Shown: positions 37,001 to 47,930, counted from the first letter of the stretch. The stretch: DNA of 64,000 nucleotides from Babylonia areolata (GCF_041734735.1 NC_134895.1:18291025-18355024); one strand, 5' to 3'. Made by a program: numbers and translations. The notes: generated by a model not told the origin, from the sequence alone.

Positions 37001-40000
37001 CCTTTCAACAACAGCCCTTTTCAAAATAAAGACTGTTAATGATCTTTCAAACCTCACAGAAAATCAATCAATTTCAACTCAAAGTACTGATACATTTGTT
37101 AACAGAACTGACATGACAAAAAGAAAATCCTTACCCTCTGGGTTGATGTGGTCAATTAAAAAGAAAAGTCAAAATTTCCAGCACAAGCTTCCTGCTATTT
37201 CAAAAATGGTTAATGATGTCTCTGTTACAGGAGCCGGTATGTCTGTTGAGGGGTCGTTTATTCTCTGTGGTATGCTATATGCTCTTGTATTGATGGACAT
37301 ACAATCTTATCTTGGAACACCTTTTCGACATCATTTCTTCAAAAAACTATCACACAGATTTATAGAATTCTTGTCGGATATACAGAAACAAGTTTTTTCA
37401 GACATGAAAGGCAACAGCACGGACTTTGGGCCAGGCTATTTTTGGCACCCTAGTGTTACAATCCTAGGAAATCGTGGGCATGTATATCGTATTACAACCT
37501 TTTCTATATTATACAAACAGCTATCATCTATGACCGAGAATCCATTGGTTCGCACTTCGACTTAAGTTAAACAATATCAAACTGCACAATGTGGGCTACG
37601 TAGAGTGCTTGTGACACCATGTACAGACAATTTGTGAAAATGACCCATGTGACATGGTGCAGTTTATTCAAATTCATCAAATTTGTATCAGTTCAAAAGT
37701 TAAGTGATTTTTCAGTTGAGAATGTGTTTTTTTTGTTTCTTTTAACTGGTCATGACTGGATTCAAGACTACTCTGATGTCACAGTTCATAGTTTTCGCTT
37801 TACACAGAGTGGTCAATCAGCCATGTATGTTGTGCTTGTCACATTCCCTAATGGTTTTCCGATGGTTGATGATCAGGGTTGCTGTCACTCGCTCTGCAAA
37901 AATGGCGTCACAGGTTCTTCTCCACTGTATATCCTTTGCTCTTTTTCTGTTTGAGGTGTATTGTAGTCAACATTCACACATACATGAAGTACAACACAAG
38001 TGGAGGTGAAAGGTTGGTCTATTCAATGAAGTATATTTCACTGAGAAATAAGCACCATAGGTTGTGTAACATGATCAGAAACACTGATGAAATTTGGTCA
38101 TGTAAGCTGATGTCTTCTTCCCACATATAAGGGCTGCACCTATTCACTGATGCATATATGATAATATTAGTATTATTACATTTGCCAGGAACAGCAAAAT
38201 TCTGCTATATAATAGGACATCAATATGAAAATGCTGTGGAATTTTTTTTTTATTATTTCTTAACTTTTTTTCTTAAATGAATACCACCCATCCAAAACAT
38301 CACAGTAAGTCAGTGTGATGGTCTTACATATAGATCTACATATCCTCAAGGTTATTTTTTGTCAGTAAAAATAACATACTCAGTGACGTCCCTTTAACAA
38401 TGCTTACTTTATCAGGCATTGATAGTTCATGAAAACATATTACTGAAAAGAGGCAAAGGCGGCCACTGAACTATAAGACCAGAACTATCATTAGCAGTAA
38501 TCTGACACAATCATCAATGTACTCAATAACTTTTAAAAGTGAAACATACATACCTCAGCTTCATCAACATCAACTTTTATGAAAATGACATCACTGAAGT
38601 CTTTTTCAGACCATTTCTGAAAAGATAGAAGAAAAAACAACAACTCAGCTTTATTTTATTTTTTATTTTTATTTATTTATTTATTCAGACTTCTTGCTAT
38701 AGCGCCTATTCTTGAAGCTCTATGCGCTTTACAATAGCACTAAAAACATTCACTCAAACATCCCCACACAAACATATGCATATAATTTGAAATATAGGCG
38801 AGAGAGAAAAATTAAAATAGGTCATGTCAGTTGATTAAATCAAGAAATGCAACAGGTATTAAAAAAAAAACAAAAAAAAAACACCCCGCATAACACAGAT
38901 CAAAACTAGAAAGATGAAACAAATGTTCACACACACACACACACACACGAATGACAAACAATTGAAACACACAGGCTACAACATCACATGATAAAGCAAT
39001 ATTCATCAAACATTTCAAGTAAAAACGTACGTACATCATTACATTTAAGAAATTAAACCTGAAAATGTAAAAATGTACGTATTGTTAAAAAAACCAAACA
39101 AAAAAACCAAACAAAAAAAACAAAAAAACAAAAAAAACTCACACCTCCACCACGTCCACATACACTAGCACACACACACACACACACACAAAACTCATCA
39201 ACAACAACAAAAGCACAACAGATGGACAACTGAGTAAACAAACTACAACATTACTTCATAAAACAGTTCGTGTTAAAATCTCTCACATACATATTTATAC
39301 ATTAAAAAACACAACAACACACACACACGCGCGCACGCACACACACACACACACGTACCAACTCACCCACCCGCACACCCGCAACACACAGACACAAGCT
39401 CGCGCGTGTGGACGTGCAAACACCCGCCACCACCTCTCCCCCCTCGTTCCCCCCCCCCCCCCCCCTCCAACCCTCCCCCACACACACAACACAACACAAC
39501 CACACACCTCTATTTCATTTCAATTTCATATAACATTGTATGACTGTCTGAACAGGTGTGTCTTCAGGGCAGTTTTTAAACTGTGAGGGGGTTTCAGAGT
39601 AACGAGTTGTGAGTGGAAGCTGGTTCCAAACAGTTGTCGCAAAGTGAGAAAAAGATCGCTTGCCATAAGTCTTTGTTTTGATTCGAGGGACAGTAAAGGT
39701 TCTATTGTCTGAAGAAGAGCGGAGTTGTCTGGCAGGGGTATAGACATGAAGGAGATCAGAAAGATAGACAGGAAAGTAGGGATCAGTGAGAGAGTTGAAG
39801 CAAAGAGTGGATGTTTTATGTTGTATTCTTGCAGAGATTGGGAGCCAGTGAAGCTGTTGGAGGAGTGGCTGTACGTGTTCGTGTTTTTTGACTCCGAATA
39901 TCAGTCGTGCTGCTGAATTTTGAACCTTTTGAAGTTTGTCTAGGAGGTACTGGGGAATGGCAGAGAGTAAGGAGTTACAGTAAGGAAATTTTCTATCTAA

Positions 40001-43000
40001 AATTACGTTTAAATAACATACTTACCGTGACCCAACTAGTGCAGACTCCGGCAGGGGTCTGACATTCCTGTCCTGTGCAAACTACTATCCGCCTATGCGG
40101 AGCAGACGAAACTACGGCCGATAACCTCCCGGAAGTAGGTAACCTCCCCTTTGTCCCGCTGGTTATCGCCCTCTTGCGGCCATTCCATTGGTGCAACTGT
40201 GGGTATGGTAAAGAGATAGAGGAGATCGACTCGTACACTGCCTACTGGCAGGGCCGAGAAAACGCGGATCGCGTCGAGTGAGTTCGCGGATCGATAAAAA
40301 TGACATGAAAGGTAACACTGACCTGAGTGTGTGACCACAAACCTCTAGAAGTCACCAGAGGAGGTGTAGGAGGTGGCGGAGGTCTGGAGTCGACCGGAGG
40401 GAGCGGAGGAAGTGGAGAAGGCGGCGGGTTGGCGTTGTTTAGAGGGCCAGGAGTAGAGGGCCCAGAGTGTCAGCGAATCGATTGCGATCGCGCCTTAATT
40501 TTAGCACGATTCCCCAATCGAGCTACATAATTATGTGACCTGGTTGGAGACATAATTTGACCACAAACAAGAACGCCAGAGAATCGACAGACAGACAGAA
40601 AATACGAAAAAACTTAGCCGTATGAAGAGCACAGGTACAGGAGTCATGATGGCTGCCGGAAAAAGAGGGCGATAACCAGCGGGACAAAGGGGAGGTTACC
40701 TACTTCCGGGAGGTTATCGGCCGTAGTTTCGTCTGCTCCGCATAGGCGGATAGTAGTTTGCACAGGACAGGAATGTCAGACCCCTGCCGGAGTCTGCACT
40801 AGTTGGGTCACGGTTAAGTATGTGTAAATAAAATCAAATTTAGACAGAACGAGAGAACAGACGAGAGTTTTGGTTGCATCAGAAGTGTGAAGATGGCGAA
40901 TGCTACTGATTTTCCGGAGTTCATGGTAAGCAGAGCGACAGATGTTGGACACGTGTTTTTCCATGGACAGAGTGTCAGAAAAAGTTACCCCTAGATTTCT
41001 TGTAGCAGATGAGAACTGAATGTTTGTGTTACCAACAGACATAGAGGAGGGAGCGGAGTCAGGTAATGGTTTGTTCTGTGAGTGAATCAGGACTTCAGTC
41101 TTGTCATCATTTTGTTTTAGTTTATTTACGGTCATCCAATGCTTGATGTCAGTAATGCATTCTTGAATGTTGTTGATGGTGTTATTGATCTGGTCAGGTG
41201 TACATGAGTCATATAATTGTGTGTCATCGGCAAAAGATTGACTTTGGACGTTGTGCTGAGCTGTGATGGTACCAAGTGGCTTTGTGTACAAAATGACGAG
41301 CACGGGTCTTACATCTGCAATAAAATTTATTCACTCATTACAACTAATTGTCTTTTAAACAATTATGAACACATATAAATTTGTTCCAAGCACGAAAACC
41401 CGTGGAATGCTGCCATCAGTACACAATCTGCTTTGATCTGTCTATCCATGCCATTTATCATCCAGAAGTCGTCAAGTGGCTTGCATAATGCATGGAAATA
41501 AATGTACTTTACTTAGATGACAGAAACCTAAAACTGAAGAGATAATGGGGGGGAGTGCTTCACTTCAGGCAAAAAGTTATAGTAACCACTCAACCAATAA
41601 CTTCACATGATTGAATTATAATTTTGACACAAACTACCACTCAACCAATAACTTACATGATCGAATTATAATTTTGACACAAACTAGTAAAGTTTCAAGA
41701 AAAGAGATGCAATATTTTATTTTTAACTTTAAATTTGAAACACAAATGGCAAAAAAATTGGCTCTTGTTTCACAAAGTTTTGTTTTTAACACTCACTTAC
41801 AGTCCAGTTATTCATTTGAAACTCTGCTGCTTAAAAGAACACAAGTCATTTGGATGAGATGATAAATCAAGGTTCAGTATTCAGCTTCACTTAGTGAACT
41901 TAAAAGAACCCACAGCAACATAAAAGTTACCCAAGCAAAATTTTGTAGAAAAAACCCTTTGATACCAGAATAAGTACATCTGCAGACAGAAAAAAGGGTG
42001 GTGTTACACAAAAGCTGATGCACTCTCCCAGGGCAGCCTGAATTTCACTGAGAAATCTGTTGTGACAAAAAAGTAATACAATAAATAAAATGAATAAATA
42101 CTGGAGTGTGATACAGTATAAACCATTGATATGTTATAATACTCTTTACATAAGCAAACGTTTTTGTTTTTCATTTTTAGTTTAATCGAATGACCATTGT
42201 GAGAAGTGTGAAGCAAATAATTGAATAATGCTCTTGTTAAACTGACATGGATAATGTTTTTTGTCTTCAAATCATGCAAAGATGTTCACTCTTTTAGTCT
42301 TTCTGACGCTGTAAATTACTGGAAATATTTGTGCTATTCTTTTTTTCTTTTTCTTTCTTTCTTTTTTTTTAAAATCAAAAACAAAAATAAAACTACACTA
42401 GATCTTACAAGTTACACCGAATTCACTTAAAATCTGCCACAAACCCAAGTCAAAAACTACAGAACAAACTTCACTATTTACCTTTAGTTTTGGGGCTATG
42501 ACCTTGCAGGGTCCACACCATAGAGCATGGAAGTCCACAACTACCAGCTTGCTCCCAGCCTCATCCAGTATTTTCTTAAACTCCTCCTTGACAATCAAAA
42601 CATCATGGTGAATCACAACTGGTTCATAAATAAAAGCTGCACAAATAATGTGTACAACTTCCATCAAACATGGGCACCATCAGGCAAAACCACAACTGAC
42701 AGTGTTTGTGTTTGTAATAAGTATTGTATAATATGTTAGTAACACAAAACAAATGGCCTCCTTGGCCCTTGATGGATTAAAAGGGACAATGTCTCACCTG
42801 AAAAGAAGTCCTAAAGAGCAACAACACTCCTCTATCTTTCCTCCTTCCTCTTGAAGCTGAAGCAAACTGATTAAATAAAACAAAACACTAAGTTTCAAAG
42901 GTACCGGTATTTTTTGAAAGTGCATGGTAAACCAATTACATATGAGACTCGTTACCTTCCACTAGTTAGGTGAGGTTCTTGCGAGACGCACTAGGAAGGC

Positions 43001-45537
43001 ATGTTTCTTTTTTTCGTCTCACAGCAAGAGTGGCGAGGTTCTCACAAATCAAGGCTAGGTAGCCTTCAGTCACTTCAGTTCTGAGCAACTTTGCCACAAG
43101 ATAAGGGTAAAATCTACTTCCCACCTCATGCCCATTTCTTGCACATGTATTTCTAACCCTCGCCACTATGTGCTCACTAATAAAATATATCTCTGAAAAT
43201 AAGCTAACAAAGCTTTGCATTTAGCCACAAACTCAAACATTATACTTTTTAAAGTACCTATCAACCTAAACTAAGGCACCTATCAACCTAAACTATAATA
43301 ATAGTGAATTTCTATTGGACGCACTTGTGGAAATTTCCATTTTTGTTTAAAGCTATAATAAACAAGTTGATCCAAGATTGGTTCAGACACTGTCAACCCA
43401 AAGATTTCAGTTCAAAATCAGTCCGTCAATGATTGTCCATGCTTGTCAGGTAAGGGAATTAAAAGAAAAACTTCAATTCATTTTTACACTGACTGAGATA
43501 AACTCATTCAGTGAAACTCAGATACACTCAATCAAGTCAATGTGTACATCTGTTATTCATGCATGTGCATTACAGCACTGTATATCATGTATAAATATTG
43601 TAATGACAAACATGTATACATGTGTACTATTAAGTATAATATATGTTGTATGTGTGTGTGAAAGCTTTACTTTGTCAACATATTTTCACATCACTATCAT
43701 GTACTAATCAAATCAAGATTCACAGACAGTGCATGCCTACACGAGTCAATGAAGTGACAGACTGTAGTCAGGACTGAGATGGAGAGAGAGACACACTGAC
43801 AGTGTTAAGTTTTTGTTGTTTGGTTTCTTGGCCTTTCGTATGGTCTCTTTCTCTGCCTGCATATTCGCTTGATCTTTCTGTCTATCCACGGTAAGTTGTT
43901 GCTCTAATACCATGTCCGAACTTATGGGATGTGCTTGTCTGTGGCTAGTAGTATGGTCCTCTTGATCTCAGTCAAGAGTACGCTGGAATAAGAACCTTCT
44001 CCTGCATGAACTTCAACTCTCCAATTGACTCTGGTCAGCATTGAATTTTTAGTCATCCCACCTGGCCTTGGAGTAGAGGCAGTGTTTAAGTTTCTCCTTC
44101 ACTCTGTGGGGTCAAGTGTGTCCATCTGTGTGTGTGTGTGAATGTTCAGACTAGTGAGTAGGTGTGTGATTGTGAATGTGTAAGGGTGTGTAAGTATATA
44201 TTTTTCTCTGGAGCAGTTGTTTCTTTTCAGAGTTGGTTATAATATATGGATCAATCCATATGCTTCGACACCTTGGCACTGAAAATGAAACTGTAAAATA
44301 TGTTGTAACTGTTTTATTGTCTAATATATTCATAAGCAGTCCATTTTTAAATATCTTTGTACTTTTTTTTTTTTACTTCAATTATGAGATAAATTTGAGC
44401 AACAGATAGGGATTGAGGGAAGGTGGGGTGGGGAAGATTTTTTTTAAATAATTTTTTTAATTTTTTTGAAGTTACAATTAAGCAAAAATTACCTGACAGG
44501 ATATGAGCAGACCAAATGGCATCTAATTTGTTTGTTCCCCCTCATCCCCCAGTTTTTTGTTTTGCTTTGTTTGTTTGTTGTTTGTTTTTTTTTGGTTGCT
44601 GTTGTTTTTATATATAAATTACCAATCCCCACTAGTTCAACTGCAGCAAGCACTTTGCAGGGATGCCAATCATCATCGTCGTTATAAATAAAACTGCTTT
44701 TCTTTTTTAATGTCGCCTTCTGAATAAAAAAACTGAAAAAATCCCAGTCGGATTATTGTATCTGTATTCTATTGCCTCTCAGCTCTCTCAAGCACGTTTT
44801 CATGTTTCTATGTACACGTTCGTTATCTTTCCTCACACCCACTAACGTTAGCACACAAGTTTATGGTTGGGCCAACAGCAAAGAAAGAGCTGTATTATCA
44901 ATGGTTTCTCAATGGGAAATCATTTACAGCTCAGTCTTTTGTGAAGGACAATGACTGGCTCTTAGTGATGTAGTCTTGGTGACTAGTTGGCCTTTGGGAA
45001 CCGTCCCCAATGCCGACTGTCCTAAAACCCTCTTGGTCGAAAGAGTGGGGACTGTCTTGGGCAAAACACTCTCCACTTTCATCGAATTCTAGCCCAGATT
45101 GTCGAGACAGCAGTTACCTCTGCTGTTCTGATGGTCTTAGTCGAACACGACCGACAGCACACTCTGAGAACTGACGCTCAACACATTAGACGACGCCCTG
45201 ACCTCGATTCGTGCACATACCTCCACATGACCCAAACTATTCTAGCACCTCATTTCCTGTCCGACCCACACCCCAGAAAGGCTGAATAATGGACAAGAAA
45301 CGGTCAAGAAATGAACTACTGATTGCATCAGTGGCCGACAACCGGAAAAGGACAACTAAAAATCTCAGCTGACCCAAAGAACTACATAGTTTATGATTTA
45401 CCTGTAGAAAAGTTCTTTCTTAAGACACTAAAATCATTTTACCATTGCTATTTTTGTTTCTGTGCCGATGACTGTCGCATTAATTTTTACTTGTTTGTCA
45501 GTCAACTTACCTTGTTTCTCACTTCAACGATTGCCAT
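23187..45537 (-). CDS. TXN: Thioredoxin, five coding exons over 22 kb
   Basis: Cytosolic thioredoxin, a small protein disulfide reductase that is recharged by thioredoxin reductase. Coding exons on the minus strand are 45537-45511, 42586-42482, 38616-38554, 25415-25350 and 23249-23187. All joins are phase 0 with GT-AG borders and give 107 residues, close to the usual 105. The active site WCGPC spans residues 32-36, the buried Asp before it is D27 (VVVDF), the central strand reads [12 protein letters not shown], and the cis-proline lies in the MPTF motif (P77). The C-terminus ends in INANK. The start MAIVEVRNK fits the family N-terminus and lies in a locally GC-richer stretch ending in a strong donor (AAG|GTAAGT). 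Introns 2 to 4 carry LINEs, MITEs and a piggyBac. Splicing is inferred from sequence only. The family assignment is secure; orthology to a particular vertebrate gene is not tested. Confidence 0.93.
23642..24676. mobile_element. piggyBac-like MITE, TTAA-flanked
   Basis: A 1.03-kb element without transposase, bordered by TTAA at 23638-23641 and 24677-24680. The ends match as imperfect inverted repeats: CCCTTTCGCTGCC on the left and CCCCTAGGCTGCC on the right (10 of 13). The right end has two direct copies of the palindrome ATGACGAGTTATCTCGTCAT (around 24,593 and 24,643). Both the ends and the TTAA target suggest mobilisation by a piggyBac transposase other than the nearby one, whose ends differ. 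It lies in thioredoxin intron 4. Confidence 0.75.
24896..25258. repeat. 57-bp minisatellite, about seven copies
   Basis: The word GGCATCTGACAAAGGTCATT (with small changes) recurs seven times at 57-bp spacing, with few differences between units. The period is a multiple of three, so frames stay open on both strands; on the minus strand it reads as a 19-residue repeat [19 protein letters not shown]. It lies in thioredoxin intron 4, 92 bp beyond exon 4. Confidence 0.95.
25350..25415 (-). CDS. TXN: Thioredoxin coding exon 4 (cis-Pro loop)
   Basis: This 66-nt exon encodes [20 protein letters not shown] plus EK, including the cis-proline of the MPTF motif. The acceptor is TTTGCAG| and the donor AAG|GTAAAC. 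The frame continues open past the donor, through 90 bases of intron and on into the 57-bp minisatellite (see findings). Confidence 0.93.
25618..26985 (+). mobile_element. I-like LINE 3' portion with RNase H
   Basis: A 5'-truncated plus-strand LINE. 25,618-26,060 encodes the end of an RNase H domain ([20 protein letters not shown], with the catalytic Asp of ADRLA) and a C-terminal tail ending in PNTID stop. A long microsatellite-bearing 3' UTR follows, ending CTCCTTGAGCAACTGAAACT with a (TGAAAC)n tail. RNase H is typical of the I superclade. It lies in thioredoxin intron 3, antisense to the gene. Confidence 0.8.
26990..28090. other. Intron 3 sequence, nothing recognised
   Basis: AT-rich, with poly-A and poly-T runs; one 71-codon open stretch at 27,845 has no recognisable motif. 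Part of thioredoxin intron 3. Confidence 0.6.
28096..28530 (-). mobile_element. LINE C-terminal fragment with CCHC-like motif
   Basis: An open minus-strand segment of 128 codons encodes a LINE C-terminus: [20 protein letters not shown] followed by [17 protein letters not shown], the Cys/His motif found after reverse transcriptase and RNase H in I- and Jockey-like elements. It ends EDTRLLI stop, with a short GAA-rich 3' end. It is 5'-truncated and lies in thioredoxin intron 3 in the sense orientation. Confidence 0.8.
28560..32675. other. Intron 3 sequence, mostly featureless
   Basis: About 4.1 kb of AT-rich intron. The only structure seen is the 43-bp tandem repeat at 30.8-31.0 kb. No exon with thioredoxin-compatible phase and no mobile element recognised. 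Confidence 0.6.
30832..31008. repeat. 43-bp tandem repeat, four copies
   Basis: Units start TATGGACCATGACAAACAAC and contain AACTTCTGGTTCAAAACTTC, repeated about four times with minor changes. In thioredoxin intron 3. Confidence 0.9.
32677..32771. repeat. Short tandem duplication
   Basis: GTGACAGGCATTATCTGTTT then ACCAGATGTCTGGAGGGAGA appears twice, the first copy with an insertion of about 10 bases. It abuts the left end of the piggyBac element. Confidence 0.85.
32980..33130 (+). repeat. Left subterminal array of the piggyBac element
   Basis: Two full and one partial units of about 64-65 bp, each starting GACGGTGTGGGTCC or similar and carrying the palindrome GGGTCCAYRYGGACCC (32,990-33,005; 33,054-33,069 imperfect; half site at 33,119). 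A further palindrome sits just inside the terminus at 32,802-32,817. Likely transposase-binding sites; that role is inferred. Confidence 0.85.
33973..34030. repeat. (GT)n inside the piggyBac element
   Basis: A GT microsatellite about 75 bp upstream of the transposase ATG, so it grew after or travelled with the transposon. Confidence 0.9.
34106..35883 (+). CDS. piggyBac transposase, one frameshift
   Basis: Cut-and-paste transposase. An acidic N-terminal region ([20 protein letters not shown]) is followed by the DDE_Tnp_1_7-type catalytic core. The three catalytic Asp are visible: D239 in [14 protein letters not shown]318 in [10 protein letters not shown] and D419 in KGAVDSG. Right after the third Asp (about 35,365) a single-base frameshift ends the 421-codon frame; the family C-terminus continues in another frame ([20 protein letters not shown]) to 35,883. 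It ends in the cysteine-rich zinc-binding domain (CFFC...CQKC...CPDHMQ...CPSC). The ATG is preceded at once by a good splice acceptor (TTTGGTTACCCCAG|ATG), so a 5' intron is plausible. Probably inactive. Confidence 0.9.
36345..36515 (-). repeat. Right subterminal array of the piggyBac element
   Basis: Three units of 64-65 bp in the opposite orientation to the left array, each with a perfect palindrome of the form GGGTCCANNTGGACCC or close to it (36,351-36,366; 36,416-36,431; 36,480-36,495), followed by ACACCGT. Confidence 0.85.
36545..38550. other. Intron 3 sequence between piggyBac and exon 3
   Basis: AT-rich. A 150-codon open stretch at 37,113-37,565 (plus strand) has no recognisable motif and unremarkable composition; I do not call it a gene. 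Confidence 0.5.
38554..38616 (-). CDS. TXN: Thioredoxin coding exon 3
   Basis: This 63-nt exon encodes [20 protein letters not shown] plus a final Glu. The acceptor is a strong pyrimidine tract ending TTTTCAG and the donor is GAG|GTATGT. It corresponds to the third beta strand of thioredoxin. Confidence 0.93.
39150..39500. repeat. (CA)n, CG-alternating and poly-C tracts
   Basis: (CA)n near 39,170-39,190 and 39,318-39,355 with CGCG, and a C run of about 18 at 39,450, all within the 3' UTR of the minus-strand LINE in intron 2. Confidence 0.85.
40016..40823. mobile_element. Long-inverted-repeat DNA element inserted in a LINE
   Basis: About 808 bp with nearly identical inverted arms of about 160 bp (40,016-40,175 and 40,663-40,823), beginning ACATACTTACCGTGACCC on the left and, in reverse complement, the same with one extra A on the right. 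TAAATA is present at both outer borders and may be the target duplication. The roughly 490-bp centre has no convincing coding region, so this is a foldback/MITE-like non-autonomous element of unknown superfamily. It splits a minus-strand LINE in thioredoxin intron 2. The high arm identity suggests youth. Confidence 0.8.
41845..42055 (+). mobile_element. SINE family B, old diverged copy
   Basis: Collinear but diverged from 5,065-5,310: CATTTGGATGAGATGATAAA, CACTTAGTGAACTTAAAAGA and TTTTGTAGAAAAAACC, then AGGGCAGCCTGAATTTCA. In thioredoxin intron 2. Confidence 0.6.
42482..42586 (-). CDS. TXN: Thioredoxin coding exon 2 (WCGPC active site)
   Basis: This 105-nt exon encodes 35 residues, [11 protein letters not shown] through APKLK, including the redox motif WCGPC. 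It is bounded by TTGTCAAG| on the acceptor side and AAG|GTAAAT on the donor side. The acceptor has only a modest pyrimidine tract, but phase and protein alignment fix it. Confidence 0.92.
42590..45510. other. Thioredoxin intron 1, nothing recognised
   Basis: About 2.9 kb, AT-rich. No LINE or SINE recognised, in contrast with the other introns. Two neighbouring CACCTATCAACCTAAACTA-like words occur at 43,255-43,290. Confidence 0.6.
45511..45537 (-). CDS. TXN: Thioredoxin coding exon 1 (MAIVEVRNK)
   Basis: Nine codons followed by an excellent donor, AAG|GTAAGTTG. The phase-0 end joins exactly to exon 2 (EEFKKIL...), reproducing the typical thioredoxin N-terminus of a short beta strand then a helix. 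Upstream sequence (45,538-45,700) is GC-richer than its surroundings and would contain the 5' UTR. Confidence 0.85.
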
Positions 45538-45790
45538 TCTGGACGTTGACACAATGAAATCGAGCTGCTTTCCAAAGTGTGGCCGCTGCAGAGTGCGAAC
45601 GCTATGGCAAAAGAGTTGCGGGACGCGCGGTAAAATGAGGTATCCGATCGAGGTGCGCAAAGTTCTATAAATAAGTCCGTGGGATCGAGGCAAGTCATAG
45701 CCAGTTTCTATTTTTGGATCGAGAAAAAAATAGGGATTGGTCGTGAATTTGAGGAATACCAAAACATGGACAATCAACTCACTAAAGATT
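45538..45790 (-). promoter_or_regulatory. Probable thioredoxin 5' UTR and promoter region
   Basis: Sequence just upstream of the thioredoxin ATG is richer in G, C and CpG than the flanking introns, as expected for an animal housekeeping promoter. An AT-rich TTATTTATAG lies about 125 bases upstream of the ATG. Transcription start and factor sites cannot be set from sequence alone. Confidence 0.4.
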
Positions 45791-46129
45791 TTTTATGTCT
45801 TTTTTTTTTTAATTAAAGATATTCTCCTGCAAGAAATGAATGTCAAATGTGGTTGACAAATTGCACTGTGCCAGTGTGCGTGTTTGTGTTGGGTGGGGGT
45901 TGTGCAGACAATAACATCTCACTGAGGGATATTTGCGTCTATGGCAAAGACATGTAATAATAGATGTATATGTATCTCTGTGGTCTATGGGTTGTGTTTG
46001 GATCTGGATTCCCACAGTTGTAGTAGCAGTTGAATACTAGTAAGAACAAAGCAAGTTTTGAAGCTTTTAAAGTCCCTTCTTTGTTTCATAACATATTTTG
46101 GTAGAGATTTTGGTTAAGGTTTCACACTT

Positions 46130-47930
46130 CGTTTGCAGTTTATTTGTAGAATTGTCCAGTTGATTCTTGAATGAGCCAGTAGATGCATGGTACTTGTTTT
46201 AGCTGAGGTGGCAGTTGATTCCATACATTAGTAACGCGATTACCGAAGCACAACTTTCTTGAATTAGTATTTGAACTTTTTACAATATTTTTTCAATCGG
46301 TATTTCTTGTAGAACTGTACTGTGGTGCTGAGAAGTGATCCCAAGACACATCACCATAACCACTGCAAAGTTTATGTCTTGATATCACCACATATCCTAC
46401 CCACTGGTGAAAATAATTCCAAATAAGTTAATCATAATAAGTCATGTGTGTACAAGCTTTATGGTTCTCTGCATCCTCTCAGTTGCAATAGATCGTCACT
46501 TCAGATAAGGACAACACACAGTGTTTCCATACTCCAAGTGAGGTCACACTACAGCTTTGTTTAATTTTACAAAAATATCATGGCCAAGAAAAGTAAAAGT
46601 TCTTTTGATTATTCCAATCAGTTGATCTGCTTTATTTAAGCAGGTATGAATGTTTAGGTCAAATGGAAAATTTCTATCAAAAATGACTCCAAGGTCTTTC
46701 TCATTTTCACATGATTTTACTGTGTTCGAAGTATTGTTTAGTAGCATGGTGTATGTTTTGTTTGGATTTCTACTGCCAACATATGCATCACTTTTTACTT
46801 GTCTACATTAAAATACAGATTCCATTTCTCTGTCCGAGCTTGAGTTTGACCAGATCTTTTCACAAGGTGTTACTGTTGCATGTCTTATTATATATTTTGG
46901 TACCATAAACAAAAATTTTACACAGTCTAGAAGGTTATTTATTCTTATTCTTGTTGCTTATAGTCCAGCCAACTGCACAGGGCCATATCAGGACTGTCAC
47001 AGTCAAATCATACAAATGCTCAACCGCATCAACACAAAACTGTCACATCTACCAAAACAAAAAACGAAAAAAAACACCACTAATACAAACCCACAAAACA
47101 CAGTTCACGACACAGTGTCCCAACCATTTAGCTCCTTTGGGCAAATAAGACTGGACCATGCTGAGGAGACGCCAGTCATTTCGCCTAATATATCATTCCC
47201 AGATTACAAAAAATCGTAAAGGAAAAAAAAAAAAAACTTCAAAGTCAAACAAAAAATACATAAAAAAGGCCATATAGGCAAATAAAACTACAGAATGGGC
47301 AGCTAGTGCCCATCCCAGTGTTTACATCTCACTACCTAATTGCCAGAGCAAAACAGCACAGATAGTAGTACATCACACTGTGGAAAAAAGAAAAAAGTGT
47401 CAAGGCTTGCTTGAAAAAATAAATGTGAATGGACTGGGAAGGCAGGAAAAGGAGACAATGGTGAAGAAAGAAGAAAGGAAGAAGGTTATTTGTAAAAATT
47501 GTAAAAAGCACTGGTCCAAGAATACTTCCATGCGGTATTTCACTACGAACGTCAGCCTCTGAGGTGCATTCATCACAAACTCATGACAGTTCTTTATGTC
47601 AAAAAATCTCTTGTCAATTTGTGTAACTTACTGACTATACCATAAGTTTCTAGTTTCCCTAAGTCTTTCATATTGTACACTGTCGAAAGCATTATGAAAA
47701 TCTAAATAAATTATAACTACTGGATCACCATTGTCGAGTAATTTCCTCCATCACCTCCAAGAGCTTTGTGACACAAGACCTTTTGCTTCTAAAACCATGT
47801 TCCCAGATAACATGCCATTGGTAGGCCATGATCAATTCTGATAGGGTTTTGCAAGTATAACATTACCATCTGCAGCAATAGGCCTTAACGTGGCCTGGTT
47901 ATGGTCCTTAAATCATTTGCACACATCCTC
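46130..47930 (-). mobile_element. Strongly decayed LINE (CR1/Jockey-like)
   Basis: Dispersed minus-strand matches to reverse transcriptase: around 47,700 IIYLDFHNAFDSVQYERLRE, around 47,540 a GS-L-GP-LF-type segment, and 46,747-46,544 NEKDLGVIFDRNFPFDLNIH with IGIIKRTFTFLGHDIFVKLN. The order fits one element with many indels. Old insertion upstream of the thioredoxin promoter, sense to the gene. Confidence 0.65.

Larger units (their letters stand above)
38670..41312 (-). mobile_element. LINE (CR1/L2-like), 5'-truncated, split by a MITE
   Basis: Reverse transcriptase pieces on the minus strand: 41,303-40,840 has the catalytic box [11 protein letters not shown] and the thumb region with [15 protein letters not shown]; 39,990-39,530 continues with [18 protein letters not shown], the typical C-terminal LHWLP-type segment and a stop. 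The two halves are separated by the inverted-repeat element at 40,016-40,823. The 3' UTR carries the AGCGC/TATAG motif shared with other LINEs here and runs to about 38,670. No endonuclease is present, so it is 5'-truncated. Confidence 0.8.

Noticed and set aside
37113-37565. 150-codon plus-strand open frame in thioredoxin intron 3
   Set aside because: AT-rich, no recognisable motif, no splice or promoter context and antisense to the host gene; probably chance.
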